From contig JAQGBZ010000001.1 of the NCBI GenBank assembly GCA_034687125.1, forward strand, positions 716,297 to 780,296: a stretch of DNA of 64,000 bases. The letters run 5' to 3'. Every line of letters starts with the position of its first letter. Position 1 is the stretch's first letter. The notes under the pieces are model-generated. The model was not told the origin of the DNA. It did not search any database and saw nothing but the letters and a program-made list of their open reading frames with translations. This document shows, piece by piece, positions 11,388 through 22,415 of the stretch. A program made the translations under genes and the position numbers. The DNA is from Neelides folsomi (lineage: Eukaryota; Arthropoda; Collembola; Neelipleona; Neelidae).

Positions 11388-14300
11388 GATTGTAAGAGAT
11401 ATTTAATTCCAATACTCGGTTAATTATCAATTGTGTCGATGAGGTTCCAAATCTTTAAATCTGAGAAATCCGGGATGACGGAGAGAGAAGGAAGAACCAC
11501 GCAAAGAGAGAGAAATGAGAAAGGAATGCAACTCATGACTTTCGCGTTTTCAGATTACAATTTCTCTCGAGGCATCAACTAGTCTGGTACCGTTGGATAA
11601 ACCGTTTAATGACAATTAAATTGTTAGTTAAATAAACTTAAGTGCTTTCTTTCTCTGATCAAAAAAGATGCTTTTAACTTCTTCCTATTTTAATTTTTTC
11701 GATATTTTTATAAACTTTTAATTGAGTTATGTAAAATATGTGCATGGGTTAATTTCGTAATTTCGCATAAAATGCATTTTTATGTAATATTTGTAATTTA
11801 AATGCATTTTATGTAATATCTGTAATTTAAATGCATTTTTATGTAATATAATAATTAACATGCATAAAACGAGTAGATATCTTGAAGTTTGACTTTAAAA
11901 TTACCAACTATAACTATTTAAAACGAAGCAGATTAAGATTAATTTGGATCTTCAATTAAAATGAGTAATGAAATTATATGATGAGAATGATAATATTAGT
12001 TAAAAATTATTGTTTATTAGGATGAATTGAAGAGAGAAATAAGCTTTTTCGAGGATGACTAAACGAATTTAAGTTTGTTATTGTACCTAATCGTATTGGT
12101 GAGTATTAGGTAAATACACAAAAACATTGTATGTAATATCAAAATAATAAATCTTCGTTCTTACAGAGAACCTTGAACTTGGAATTTTTCCTGACTCACC
12201 TGAGATTCTTGGGAGAATTGCTTCATTTCAGAGCAAAACGAACCACAATTCTCTCAATGTTTCTTTCAACTTAAAGGCATATCTCAACTAATGATTATTA
12301 TAGAAATGGAGGAGAATGTTTAAGAGTGAATTCTCGTTTGACTAATTATGAGAAAATCAGCATGTTATTGCCTTATTGGCTCATTTCAACTTTCATCTTG
12401 TTATTCCAAATTATTCTGAATTCTAAGTAATTCTTGTTGGAAAGTCCAACTTTAAATTCGCCATGTCGCATTAACCTGAGATTATTAAATGTGTTCTCTT
12501 TAATTCTAATGCGACGTTACAATGAGAATTGCACATCACCTTACATATAAGTTAAAAAGTTCTATACTTGCTTTACTATCTTTATGACCAGAGTTCAAAT
12601 ATTGTATAAAGACGTCAATTAGCATTTACTGTCCGCGTTTGAACAAAACCCGTATACCTATAACATAAAGTTCTTAAACGCATGTCTATATAAATATTTA
12701 TATACAAGTCAATTATTATATTTATTCATGTGCACTATATTAGTATTGTTATAATTGCAATATAAGGAAGTACTTATAGTATGCACTTAACAAAATCGTT
12801 AATTTAAGATTTCTCAAAAATAAAAATTATTATTGCAAGAATTATAAGGGATGATTAATTTTCCTTCCTTCAAAGAACTAATTTAAAAATGAATTTTGAT
12901 CCGATTGACCCGATTTGCAAATGACTATTTATGACATTGAAAGTTAATTTAAAAGGTTCAAATCTTCAAATGGAATAATTGGTATTTAGTGTAGTTTGTG
13001 GATTTTGTTTTTCTCTTTATCAAAATTCTCAGTAAACTGATGTGTATGCAACATATTACAAATACAATTAACCTATCATCAATTTAATTATGCACGTTGA
13101 TTACTTAAAAATGTTTATTTATCCAATTAAAATAATGCACATTACAAGTACAAACAAATTATGAGTAAATAATAATTTAATAGGTGTGTGTGTGTGTAAA
13201 TGGGAGATTGGAGTATAACGCTAAAAATCAATTCTAATAGGTACATACTAATTGCTTTCGATTTTTAATGATTTGCAATAAAGATTTTTTTTAACTTATT
13301 CAAACTAGTTACAAATCTATAAAATTATTACTAATAATATACATAATCGATGTTCGTGTTAAATGAACATTTACACGCCCCTTAAAACAACATCTACATT
13401 CATTAAAGTATGCATTATATAGCGAATTTTAACGACTCGACCTGTTTACCTTTGAATAAAAGCATTTTTATAATAAACATTTAAGATCATTTTTGATAGT
13501 TCTGCGAAATATTGTTCCATTAATTAAAATGAATCTTTTTAAATTGCATCTCGCGAATGACGTCTTTTTGTATTGTGTTTACACATTCGATGTTTGTCCG
13601 ATTAAAGAAAACCCTTTCTAGAAGGTTTGCCAAATATTGCTTGATGATTCACAACCTGTCTTTTGAAGACTTTGGGTATTTAGTTGCTTACGCATTTAAA
13701 GCTTGTTTAGATGTTTAATCAAATTGACTCTAATTAACTCATCAAGTGAATGTGCACAATGTTTGGTCACAATCACAATACTTCCACATGTGAGTTCCAC
13801 TTTCGATGATTCATTATATGATATAAGAAATAAGATTGATAGCGTATTATTGATATAATAAATATAAGATCAAAGAAATTAATCATGAAGGTAATTCAAT
13901 TCATTATGGCCTGGATAAGCTCAATTATGAATCTATTTTTTGGTATATTAAAGTTAAATAAACAAACAATGGAATATTCTTTCAATTTAAAGATCCACAA
14001 AATTTTGTTTATTCCGGGTCGACAATGAAATGGAGAATCCAAACAAACCACTGTAAAAAAGAGCTCATGACCATTCTAACAAGTGCGGATAAGTGATGGT
14101 TGTTATAAAACTTCTTGTATTTATTATGTATTGGCATTATAATTGTAAATGAGAAAGGAAATGTGAAATGAGCGGTAAGTATCGATATAACAAACCAATC
14201 GTCAGTTCCTAAAAGTGAAATCCTTCTTAAATTAAACCCAATAATTGGATAATTGGCTTTTGAGCTTCCTTGAACTAATGATTTGTCCATTCAATTCACA

Positions 14301-14900
14301 ATAGGTTCAACATTGTTTCCAACCGCAGTTATAAAAATACAATGGCCATTTTCCTCCCTCATTCATAAGCAATTGAGCAAAGGGGGAAAGACAATTGAAT
14401 GTAAATTGCGAGGGAATGGAGTGACGGTGGAGGTAAGCCGATGATACTTTTTTCACAGAGGCTGGTGGCGTGTGGGAAAGTGAAGGCTCTGGATGGGTCA
14501 ATTAGATGGCCAGTTTTTGCACAACGTAAAGAGATGACGCATCGAGGGTTTGCTATTCCCCTTATAGCCTCATACACATCATAGATAATATGTAAGCAAA
14601 TAGATATCCCATGGTTGGAATCTTGCTTGGGATCTACCTGAAGGGTTAAAAAAGAGGAGGCGAACAAACGACTGGAGATCCCAATCTCCCATTCAACCCG
14701 ATGAAATAAAAGTGCGAGAGCCAGGGTCCAAGTTCATCAGTTGTTGCAAACGAACGGTGGGCAATAAATTGAATCTCTGCTCCTAACCAAGACCTTAATT
14801 TCCCAATCACTCGTCCGTCCACTTCAGATCAAACTTCGCCAATTTCTCTTCCCATCAGCTTCTCACCAACTCACAGTCCTCAGTATCTCGTTGATTGAAG
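11388..14900. other. Intergenic, 3.5 kb, MNAT1 promoter side to CSP-1
   Basis: No supported gene. The first 250 bp (GAGAGA-rich, less AT-rich) are the probable MNAT1 promoter. A short tandem repeat lies at 11770-11849 and a small (GT)n at about 13184. The last about 200 bp hold the CSP-1 promoter, with a weak AATAAAAG box at about 14705 and an initiator-like TCAGT about 34 bp further on. Minus-strand open frames at 14009-14667 have no family features. Confidence 0.5.
11770..11849. repeat. Short tandem repeat, about 2.7 copies of a 30-bp unit
   Basis: The unit reads AATGCATTTTTATGTAATAT followed by TTGTAATTTA. Copies start at about 11771, 11801 and 11830 with 1-nt length variation and one T/C difference. 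Confidence 0.8.
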
Positions 14901-16519
14901 ATGAAGCCCGTTCTCCTCCTCGTCTCCGTCCTCATCGCCGTTTCCTTCACCTATTCCCATGCGGCATCAATCAGAGTCAAAAGACAAGTCATTCCGAGAG
15001 AATTCCAAAATCTTAACATTGAAAATTATCTTAAAGTAATTAATCATCATCAATTTTAATCATTTAACCATTTATTAATTTTCACATTTTTAAGCTATTA
15101 CCAACATGTTTTTCTATTACATAATTCTATCATTATCGTTATGCACATCCTCAAAATATTCATTTATTTCTTTTACAGAATCCACGTGCTGTTGCTTTCC
15201 AATTGAAATGTATCATTTATGATGGTGAGAATAATTTAACTTGGATTTTTCTTTATATGTCGATTATATTCTTTAATGTTTTTTTAAATAATACTTTGAT
15301 TAAATTACTATTTGAATACAGTTGTGATTTCTGGGTACTTTGTTATTTGTTAAATGTTAAATAAAATTTTAATTGAATCTTTTAGGTCCTTGCGACAGGA
15401 TTGGAAAATATTTAAAAGTAACAATTCCCGAATTGCTAACTAACCAATGTAAGAGCTGTGATCCAGACCAAAGAAAGAAGGCTGGACAATTGGTGGCTTT
15501 CATTCAACAAAACTATCCCCGTGAGTGGGACGATGCTGTGAAGAAATTCCAGGTGAGCCAATCTCCTCTTTTTTCCTCCAACAAATGAATTTTAGGCCAG
15601 ACATGCTAATTGCACTTTACCAATTCTCGTTAATTAGCACATTAAAAAGTAGATGCATCAAACGCGTATTTTTATTACCCACAATGGTCCCATTAGATAA
15701 TTGAATACATAATCTTCCGAAAGCCTTTTTATTTTCACTTGATTATCTAATTCCTATACATTCCAATTATTATGAAAAAGGTTCTATTGAATTCAAGTTA
15801 GACAGGTGGCTTGTTTTTTGGACCCATACAATATACTGGTTTGAGTCCCTATATGATTTTTAATCGCAATTAACGTTTTACATTCAATTCACATTAAAGG
15901 ATTCACATAAAAAGTAATGTGCAATTAAGGCAGTTTCAGAATGAAAGAAAGTGAAAATCACCATTTTTTATTTCCCATTACTTTTCCTACTTTAACTGTT
16001 AATTATGAGTAAAATGAGACGGTTGAATAAATTGGGTCTAATGTTCAACAGGGAAATCAACAAATTAAGCAAGAAGATCTCAACAAGTTCGAGGATCTTT
16101 TGGGAGTTAAATTACAGCCAACCCCGGCTCCTGATGCTGCCCCAGCTCGCCCCGTCGATTTGAAGAATGCGGCCAACTTCCTCTCCCAAGTTGGATCCCA
16201 AGTTTCCCAAAACGTGAAGAACGGAGCCGCTGCTCCAGTTGGAGATGGCCCCATTAGGAACCAAGCCCAATTTGCTGCTTCCATCTCAGACCTCATCAAG
16301 GACTTGAGGGCTACGACAGTGAAGCCAGCAGCGGCCGGAGAACAACAAGACAAACTTACCATGATTGTTTCCGAAGTTCAGCAAATGGCTGACAAGACCA
16401 CACCAAAGACCCAAGTGACTCCGGCTCCAGTTGCTGTCGCCGCTGCTCCAGTAGCTGTTGAAATTCCAGAAGTTTCCGCTGCCCCTGCCGAGATTGAAAC
16501 GACTCAACCTCAAGCTTAA
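14901..16519 (+). CDS. Chemosensory protein CSP-1 with a long Ala/Pro-rich C-terminal tail
   Basis: CSPs are small, secreted, all-helical carriers of hydrophobic ligands in arthropods. Exons 14901-15035, 15179-15224, 15386-15552 and 16052-16519 join in frame to 271 aa. A signal peptide (MKPVLLLVSVLIAVSFTYSH) is followed by the CSP core with C-IIYDGP-C, an 18-residue spacer and C-KS-C, then the typical QQNYPREWDDAVKKF helix. The last exon adds about 155 residues rich in Ala, Pro, Val and Gln, unusual for a family normally of 110-130 aa. The tail has runs such as PAPVAVAAAPVAVEIPE. It is the first gene of a six-gene plus-strand CSP array. Confidence 0.92.
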
Positions 16520-18305
16520 TTTTAATTAGCTCAAAAAATAATTAATTTATCCTGAAAATCTCAATACTTTAGCTTTACTCTCAAAATACTTGTATTAATT
16601 TTATTGAATAATTAGTTTTATTAAATAATTGATTAATTAAATAATTAATTATTGTGACTTTTCGTCAGACCGAGTGATACTTATTCGTTAGATAATACCT
16701 TCAAGATAAAAACTTTGTTCTTTATAAATATTACTTAAACACATCTTTAATTTACTTATTTACTTTTATTTTAAGAAATTTTAATTAAAAATTATTTCTC
16801 ATTTTTGGAATTCCCAAAGGGTGCTATTGACTGAAAAGCAGACAATAAGATCAAATATGTAATACATATGAAAATATGTCCTATATGTTCGATATTCACT
16901 TTCAACATATAAACAATGATAAATGATTTAAGTGTTAATCTGTAACTACTCACGAGGTAATTACTTGTATTAAATTAACGACAAGCTCTCCTGTTTACTA
17001 CAATTCTTTGTGATTTTGTAGCATAAAGTAACATAGTAAATACATAAAAGATTCATACTACTACTACAGATATTATACTGATACTGATGTACATACATTA
17101 CTAATGTAGATCCAGATGTACCATAATAAGAACATTTAACATTAAAATGCCCAAAAACTTTAACATGACCTTAGCTTGGATGGATAAGAAAATATTATGT
17201 TAAACCATTGGAGTCTGAAGTATGCGTTTATTTGATCAAAGGTGGTTGGAAAATGTTTGTTCTTTGGATGTGCGAGGAAGGAAGAAGAAGACGCGAGGTC
17301 GGTTGACGTATAAAAGTGAAATTTTATCCAATTCACAATCACATGTTTCCTCATCACCTCAACACACGTCATGAACCATGATGAACATCTTAATCATTGA
17401 TTCCTGCAAAAGAAAATGAGGATGTTCCCATTTTCTATTTATTTCCTGTCCAAATGTCGCACTGGCTGTCCTTCGGGATTCCAAATTCCGAAGGTGACAA
17501 GAAAACGACTCCCGACCTCAATAAATACTTCACCATAATAATGCATACATAAATACATATAGTGTAGTATATGTCTCCAAAGGTCCGTCTCATTCACTGA
17601 TGCAATCGACCATTGTTTGCATAGAACTAATGGGACAAGACAGGACAATACATAATAAGTATGATATAAGTAGATATTGTATAATGTAATACAATATCCT
17701 CTTCCTCCTTCATTCGTTTCCTTATAATTTCTCGTAATTAATTCTTTCTTTGATTCTTATATGATTCTCATGTTCTTCTCATTACATTCTAATGCCAAAT
17801 GTAAAACAATTCAATTTCCTAAGTCCTGTACGTGATTTAACTCTTTAATAGTAAAAGATAGTATTCTATTAATAGTTAAAGGGTCTTTGGTACATTGTTC
17901 AGACTGAGAAAAATAAAGTCCTTTTTCTGTCACGACAATCGAAAGGGAATAAGAGTGAGCTTATTATTGACAAAAGGGGAGTTGGATAAGAATGTGACCT
18001 TTGAATTGAAGGTTTTAAGAACTAGGTCTAGGCCTTAAGGGGCCTCCCTTCTTCCAGACCTTTTCACCTCGGCCTTCATTCAGCTGCTGTTCGTCCCTCG
18101 AAGAAGGACTGGAAATAAAGTAGACGAATTTCTTCAAATATCCAACAAATTTAAAGTTGAGAAATTTTAACTTTCATTCAATTTTTTATAATTAGTAAAT
18201 TAAATGTCTAAGAATTTAAGAATGGTCAATTAATTTATTTCATTCATTCATTCATAATTAGTAAAATTAGTTCATTATCTAACAAATTCCCTTAATTGTC
18301 AAAGA
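16520..18305. other. Intergenic, 1.8 kb
   Basis: This spacer lies between CSP-1 and CSP-2. It is AT-rich. Minus-strand open frames at 17160-17372 and 17439-17648 show no family features. No gene is supported. Confidence 0.5.
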
Positions 18306-18927
18306 ATGAAATTCCTGTGGGGATTTTCCTTCAGCCTCGCATTCCTCTTCGTCATCATCTGTTCCGGTAATGCGAATCAAATCCTCGATCGGTAAATATA
18401 ATTTTATTGAATCAATTCCAAATGAACCAAACATTTGGCACCAATTTGAGGATCTTGTTTTACTTGGGAATTTGAGTTTAATGGTCAATTAAGGGTGAAC
18501 GTGGATAACTACTTGACCCATCGTAATATGGTCGAGTATCACATAGCTTGTTTATTGTACAACGGCCCATGTGACAATATTGGCAATGAGATGAAGAGAC
18601 TGCTGCCGGTCGTCGCAGCGAGCAAATGTTCACAATGCACGATGCAACAGAAGCTAAAATTGAGAAAAATCATTCAGCATTGGCAGTCCAACTATCCTAA
18701 GGTGATATGCCCATTTATTCTTTCTTTATTCTTTACAATTAGCACTTGGAGGAAGAGGACGGAAGGGGAACAGTAAATGATAAAGAAGAAGGAAAGAAAG
18801 ATGTAAAGAACCAAATGTCGGAAATTTGAATCTTATATGTACAGATTTGTATGTTGTTCTTTTTTCTCCCTAGGCTTGGAACGATATGCAACGAGAAGTA
18901 ACCAGTGGAAGATATGCACACCATTAA
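18306..18927 (+). CDS. Chemosensory protein CSP-2 (short, canonical)
   Basis: Exons 18306-18391, 18494-18701 and 18874-18927 (phases 2 and 0) give 115 aa, a normal CSP length. A hydrophobic signal peptide (MKFLWGFSFSLAFLFVIICS) precedes VNVDNYLTHRNMVEYHIAC. Cysteine spacing is C-LLYNGP-C, 18 residues, C-SQ-C, exactly the family pattern, then KIIQHWQSNYPKAWNDM. Unlike its neighbours the whole cysteine core is in one exon and there is no tail. It is the most typical CSP in the window. Confidence 0.93.
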
Positions 18928-19718
18928 ACACATTTGCTCACAACTTGATATTCAGACGGATTCTCTCAATGGAGCTTCATAAATAAATATTTTTATAACT
19001 TCAACTTTCCAAATGCCTCGTTGATTTTCATTATATAAATAAATATGATTGCTTTTGTGCATTTATCATTTTGACTTTCTTCATATCAAACTCATTACTA
19101 TAAAACTAATGAATTATTTACAAATGGTGCAAGAGGCGAAACGCATATCTCATTCATAAGTATGGCACATATATGATTGCCGAGAAGTTGAATAATTATT
19201 TAAGTTGGTCAATTAATTGACGCATTTATTGGCGTGTTAGTTCATACTTTTGTGAAGGTCTGACGGTCAATGTTACAAATCATCCTCTTGAAATTGCATC
19301 TCCACTAGCCCATGTTTTTCATGGTGGATGGGAGGATTACTGCAAGAGCAGTAGTAGGAATTTGGAAACGAATTGATTTCATTTCCAAAGACTCGAAAGA
19401 CAAATAATCAAAAGTTGCACATGGGCTCATTAACATTGAACATTATTTCAATGGCTGGCTAATAAGAATTTATAATGTGGAATTAATAGGGAATGGTTTT
19501 TATCATTGTTGCATTTTAGTTATAAGGACAACTTGGAGCTTAGTCAGCTTACCATAAGTGAAATGATACAATCTCAATATATGCGTCAAATCAAAAATTG
19601 ATGGGAATATAAAAGAGACTTTTTTACATTGGGACTCAAATGCCAATTGGTTTTCAACGAAGGTTCTAGCAAGATCCGATTCAGTTCAAATACATTTAAC
19701 TAAAAAAATATCAGCAAG
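18928..19718. promoter_or_regulatory. Intergenic with CSP-3 promoter
   Basis: A clear TATA box, TATAAAAG, lies at 19608-19615, about 110 bp before the CSP-3 ATG. The 12-mer GGTTTTCAACGA at 19649-19660 also occurs in the CSP-6 promoter at a similar distance from its TATA box. An initiator-like TCAGTT is at 19681. Confidence 0.55.
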
Positions 19719-20929
19719 ATGAAAGTGAAAGAACTTCAAAATAGAATTGTTTTGTCTTTATTATCTATAGCTTTAGTTGCGAGTGTTGTGATCATTAGTG
19801 TCAGTTCATTCCCCTCACCCTCGACCTACAACAAAAATCCAAATAGACACGGAATTCGGATACAACCAGAAATAGGTTTGACACACTTGCCTCTATTCAA
19901 CCTTATAATAAAAAATCATATAAAATTTATCATCATTATTTTGGTTCAAAGCTTAATTGTTATTAATTATTAACTTTTCAGATAAAATTAATGTGGACGA
20001 ATATCTCAGTAATCATAAAGCTATGAAATTGCAGATTGAATGTAAGTTTTAACATACCTCGGGCATTAAGAACCTAATCTAAAATAAAAGAACAAAATAT
20101 TAATAAGCGGTTTTTTATTTATTAATTTAGGCGTAATAAGAGATGCTCCTTGCGATTTTGTAAGTTGATTGATTAATTATTTTTTAAATAAGTTATTTAT
20201 TTATTCCTTTTCTTTTTATAGTAAATTTAAATGGAATTAAACATTATAAAGCTATTTTATGGTTTTATTTCTACAGGTCGGTCGATGGTTGAAGCGTAAG
20301 CTGAAATAAATTATTACAATTTTTATATTTGTATCTGTTGATTTGATGAAATAGACTTTAATGGATGGTAAAGTTTGGCGAGTATTATATCTCTAAATAT
20401 AATATATCAACCCTACATATTTTCTTTTTAATTCCTTTTACTGAATCACTGATTTATTTAAGATATGAATATAAAATGGAATCTAATTACAATGATTTGA
20501 TTAGCGAGAATTGCATCTGCATTAATAGGAGAATGCTTACTGTGCACTGAAAAACAAAAAACACAACTTCCTAAGATTGTTAATTTTATTCAAGTAAATA
20601 ACATTACAATGAAATATTCTTATTGATTTTTGGAAGGATTTATTGGGATAATACGCATTTTTCGACAATTTATTATTGTATAAAACCATGTAATAATTAC
20701 TTGGTTCGTTAAACTTTATTAAAAAATTTTTATTATGTAGACTCATTATCCTAAAGAATTCAAGCTTGGAGTAAAGAAATATCTCATCTCATTTGGAATT
20801 GAGATTCCTGACGAGAAGCCAAGCACAAATAAGGAAGAAGATGAGACTCCAGAAACTCAAACGATAACCAAACCAGAACAAAACGAAACTAAAGTAGAAA
20901 CAGAAGAAATTACTACTCTGAAACCATAA
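19719..20929 (+). CDS. Chemosensory protein CSP-3 (microexon subfamily)
   Basis: Six exons (19719-19875, 19982-20041, 20131-20159, 20277-20295, 20505-20593, 20741-20929) join in frame to 180 aa. The N-terminus has a long hydrophobic signal segment (IVLSLLSIALVASVVIISVS). Cysteine spacing is canonical: C-VIRDAP-C, 18 residues, C-LL-C. The fourth exon is a 19-nt microexon encoding VGRWLK plus one base; the third is only 29 nt. Residues after the core (YLISFGIEIPDEK) lead into an acidic Thr/Glu-rich tail of about 45 residues. The small exons leave only short open frames, so the gene is easy to miss by ORF length alone. Confidence 0.9.
20277..20295 (+). other. 19-nt CSP microexon (CSP-3)
   Basis: It lies between CTACAG and the donor GTAAGC and encodes V-G-R-W-L-K plus C. 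The same 19-nt exon with identical phase occurs at 48064-48082, 51343-51361 and 52804-52822. Confidence 0.85.
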
Positions 20930-21764
20930 AATAGATAGGTATAAATCTTAAATACTTGTGATGATAATCCAATCTTTAATGTTGGTCCACCTGCTATAAA
21001 GTACCTTTAATAATAGTTAAGTTTTAATAAATTGTTATATTAAAATAAACAATATATTGAATAAATAATTTCAACTAAATTTTTTAAAAATTATCAATAT
21101 ATAAACCATTTTCATTAGCTAATGCAATAGAATTGGAAATGCTTCATGGTATTTTTATTCAACTTATAATAAAAATTATTACCTATAAAAATTAAAAGTT
21201 ATCATGAGTTTTTGAAAACTCGATCATGAAAACTCGATCATGAAAAGCACAATATATTGTTAAAAGCATATTTGATAATCTATTAGCACTTATGTATCAA
21301 AGTTAGTTGCCCTTTAGCTCATATTCGTTTCATATTCTAATGCTTTCAGAATGATAATGATGTTTTTCTTTTTTTTCATTCTTGTCGAACTTGTTAATTT
21401 ACTATTAAACTTACTTTTCAACCTGATGATGCGCGCTGTTCACTACGTCATTGTTTCAAATTGAATGATAGAAACTGCTTTCACATTTTTGGCATAACAA
21501 AATTTCCGTCGATGACGTTAAATCTTTGATCGAACAAATGGCTTACTTATTTCATATAAATTCATCGTTCTTTCGTAATATTTTTTAATGCAAAACTGTC
21601 CTTTGTTTCATAAACACTTCTTAATTTGAGCTAAAGTTCTCTTGTATTGAGCTAACCTTACAAACAACTAAAAAATAGCTTTTTTAAATATTTAAGTCAT
21701 TTACTTTTAAAAATTAATTATATAATAAAATCAATTAAAAATATTACATATTAGGACCATACAA
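20930..21764. other. Intergenic with a short tandem repeat
   Basis: A 14-bp unit TGAAAACTCGATCA is repeated about 2.4 times at 21213-21246. Otherwise it is AT-rich spacer before CSP-4; no gene is seen. Confidence 0.5.
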
Positions 21765-22415
21765 ATGACAAAAATGGTTGGACTTAATAATTATAAATCT
21801 GTAGCTATTATCTCTGTTGTATCATTATCCTTAGTACCAATACTGATTAATGGAAATCCAATCAAAGTAGAAGAAGAATCATCAGAACATCATATAATCT
21901 CTCCATTACGTTTATACACGGAAGAAACCTCTGGTTTCTACAATTCCCGGAAACCAAGAAAAACTGAGAAACTTCAAGACTCTTGGCTGGCCAGAGTTGA
22001 TGTCGACCAATATCTGAAGAATAAGAAAGCAGTGAAATTGCAGATTAAATGCATTCTTGAAAATAATGCCGCCCGCTATTGTGATAACATTGGAAAGGAA
22101 ATCAAAAGTAAGTTGAAGCTTTATGCAAATGTCATTAAGATTCATTTCTTATGTGCGTACTTTACGCATAATTAAGAAATTACAATTAAGACTTTGTCCA
22201 TTGTCTTTATGTAAAATATTTGGGCGAGATAATTATAACGTGTCGAATTTTCAGGACTGATGCCGCTCGCAATGGCTAGGAGAAATGGGTCTCAGCTCTG
22301 CCCTGATTGCGATCCAAAGCAAGTGAGAAAAATCCAACAGATAATTGTGCACATCCAGCAAAATTATCCTGCTGAATGGACTGAAGGAATTAAAAAATTT
22401 GGAGCACCTTATTAA
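21765..22415 (+). CDS. Chemosensory protein CSP-4 with non-canonical cysteine spacing
   Basis: Two exons, 21765-22107 and 22255-22415 (phase 1), give 167 aa. A signal peptide (VAIISVVSLSLVPILING) is followed by about 50 extra residues, then the CSP core ARVDVDQYLKNKKAVKLQIKC. The cysteines are C-x9-C-x23-C-x2-C instead of C-x6-C-x18-C-x2-C, with insertions in both loops (ILENNAARY and ARRNGSQL). The C-terminal QQNYPAEWTEGIKKFGAPY is typical. CSP-6 is its closest relative in the window (ARVDV-YL-NK-A-QIKC). The extra segment before the core contains RKPRKTEK, whose DNA resembles the UBAP1-intron repeat. Confidence 0.88.

Noticed and set aside
14009-14667. Three minus-strand open frames upstream of CSP-1
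   Set aside because: No domain, no start context, no splice partners; they lie in the promoter region of CSP-1.
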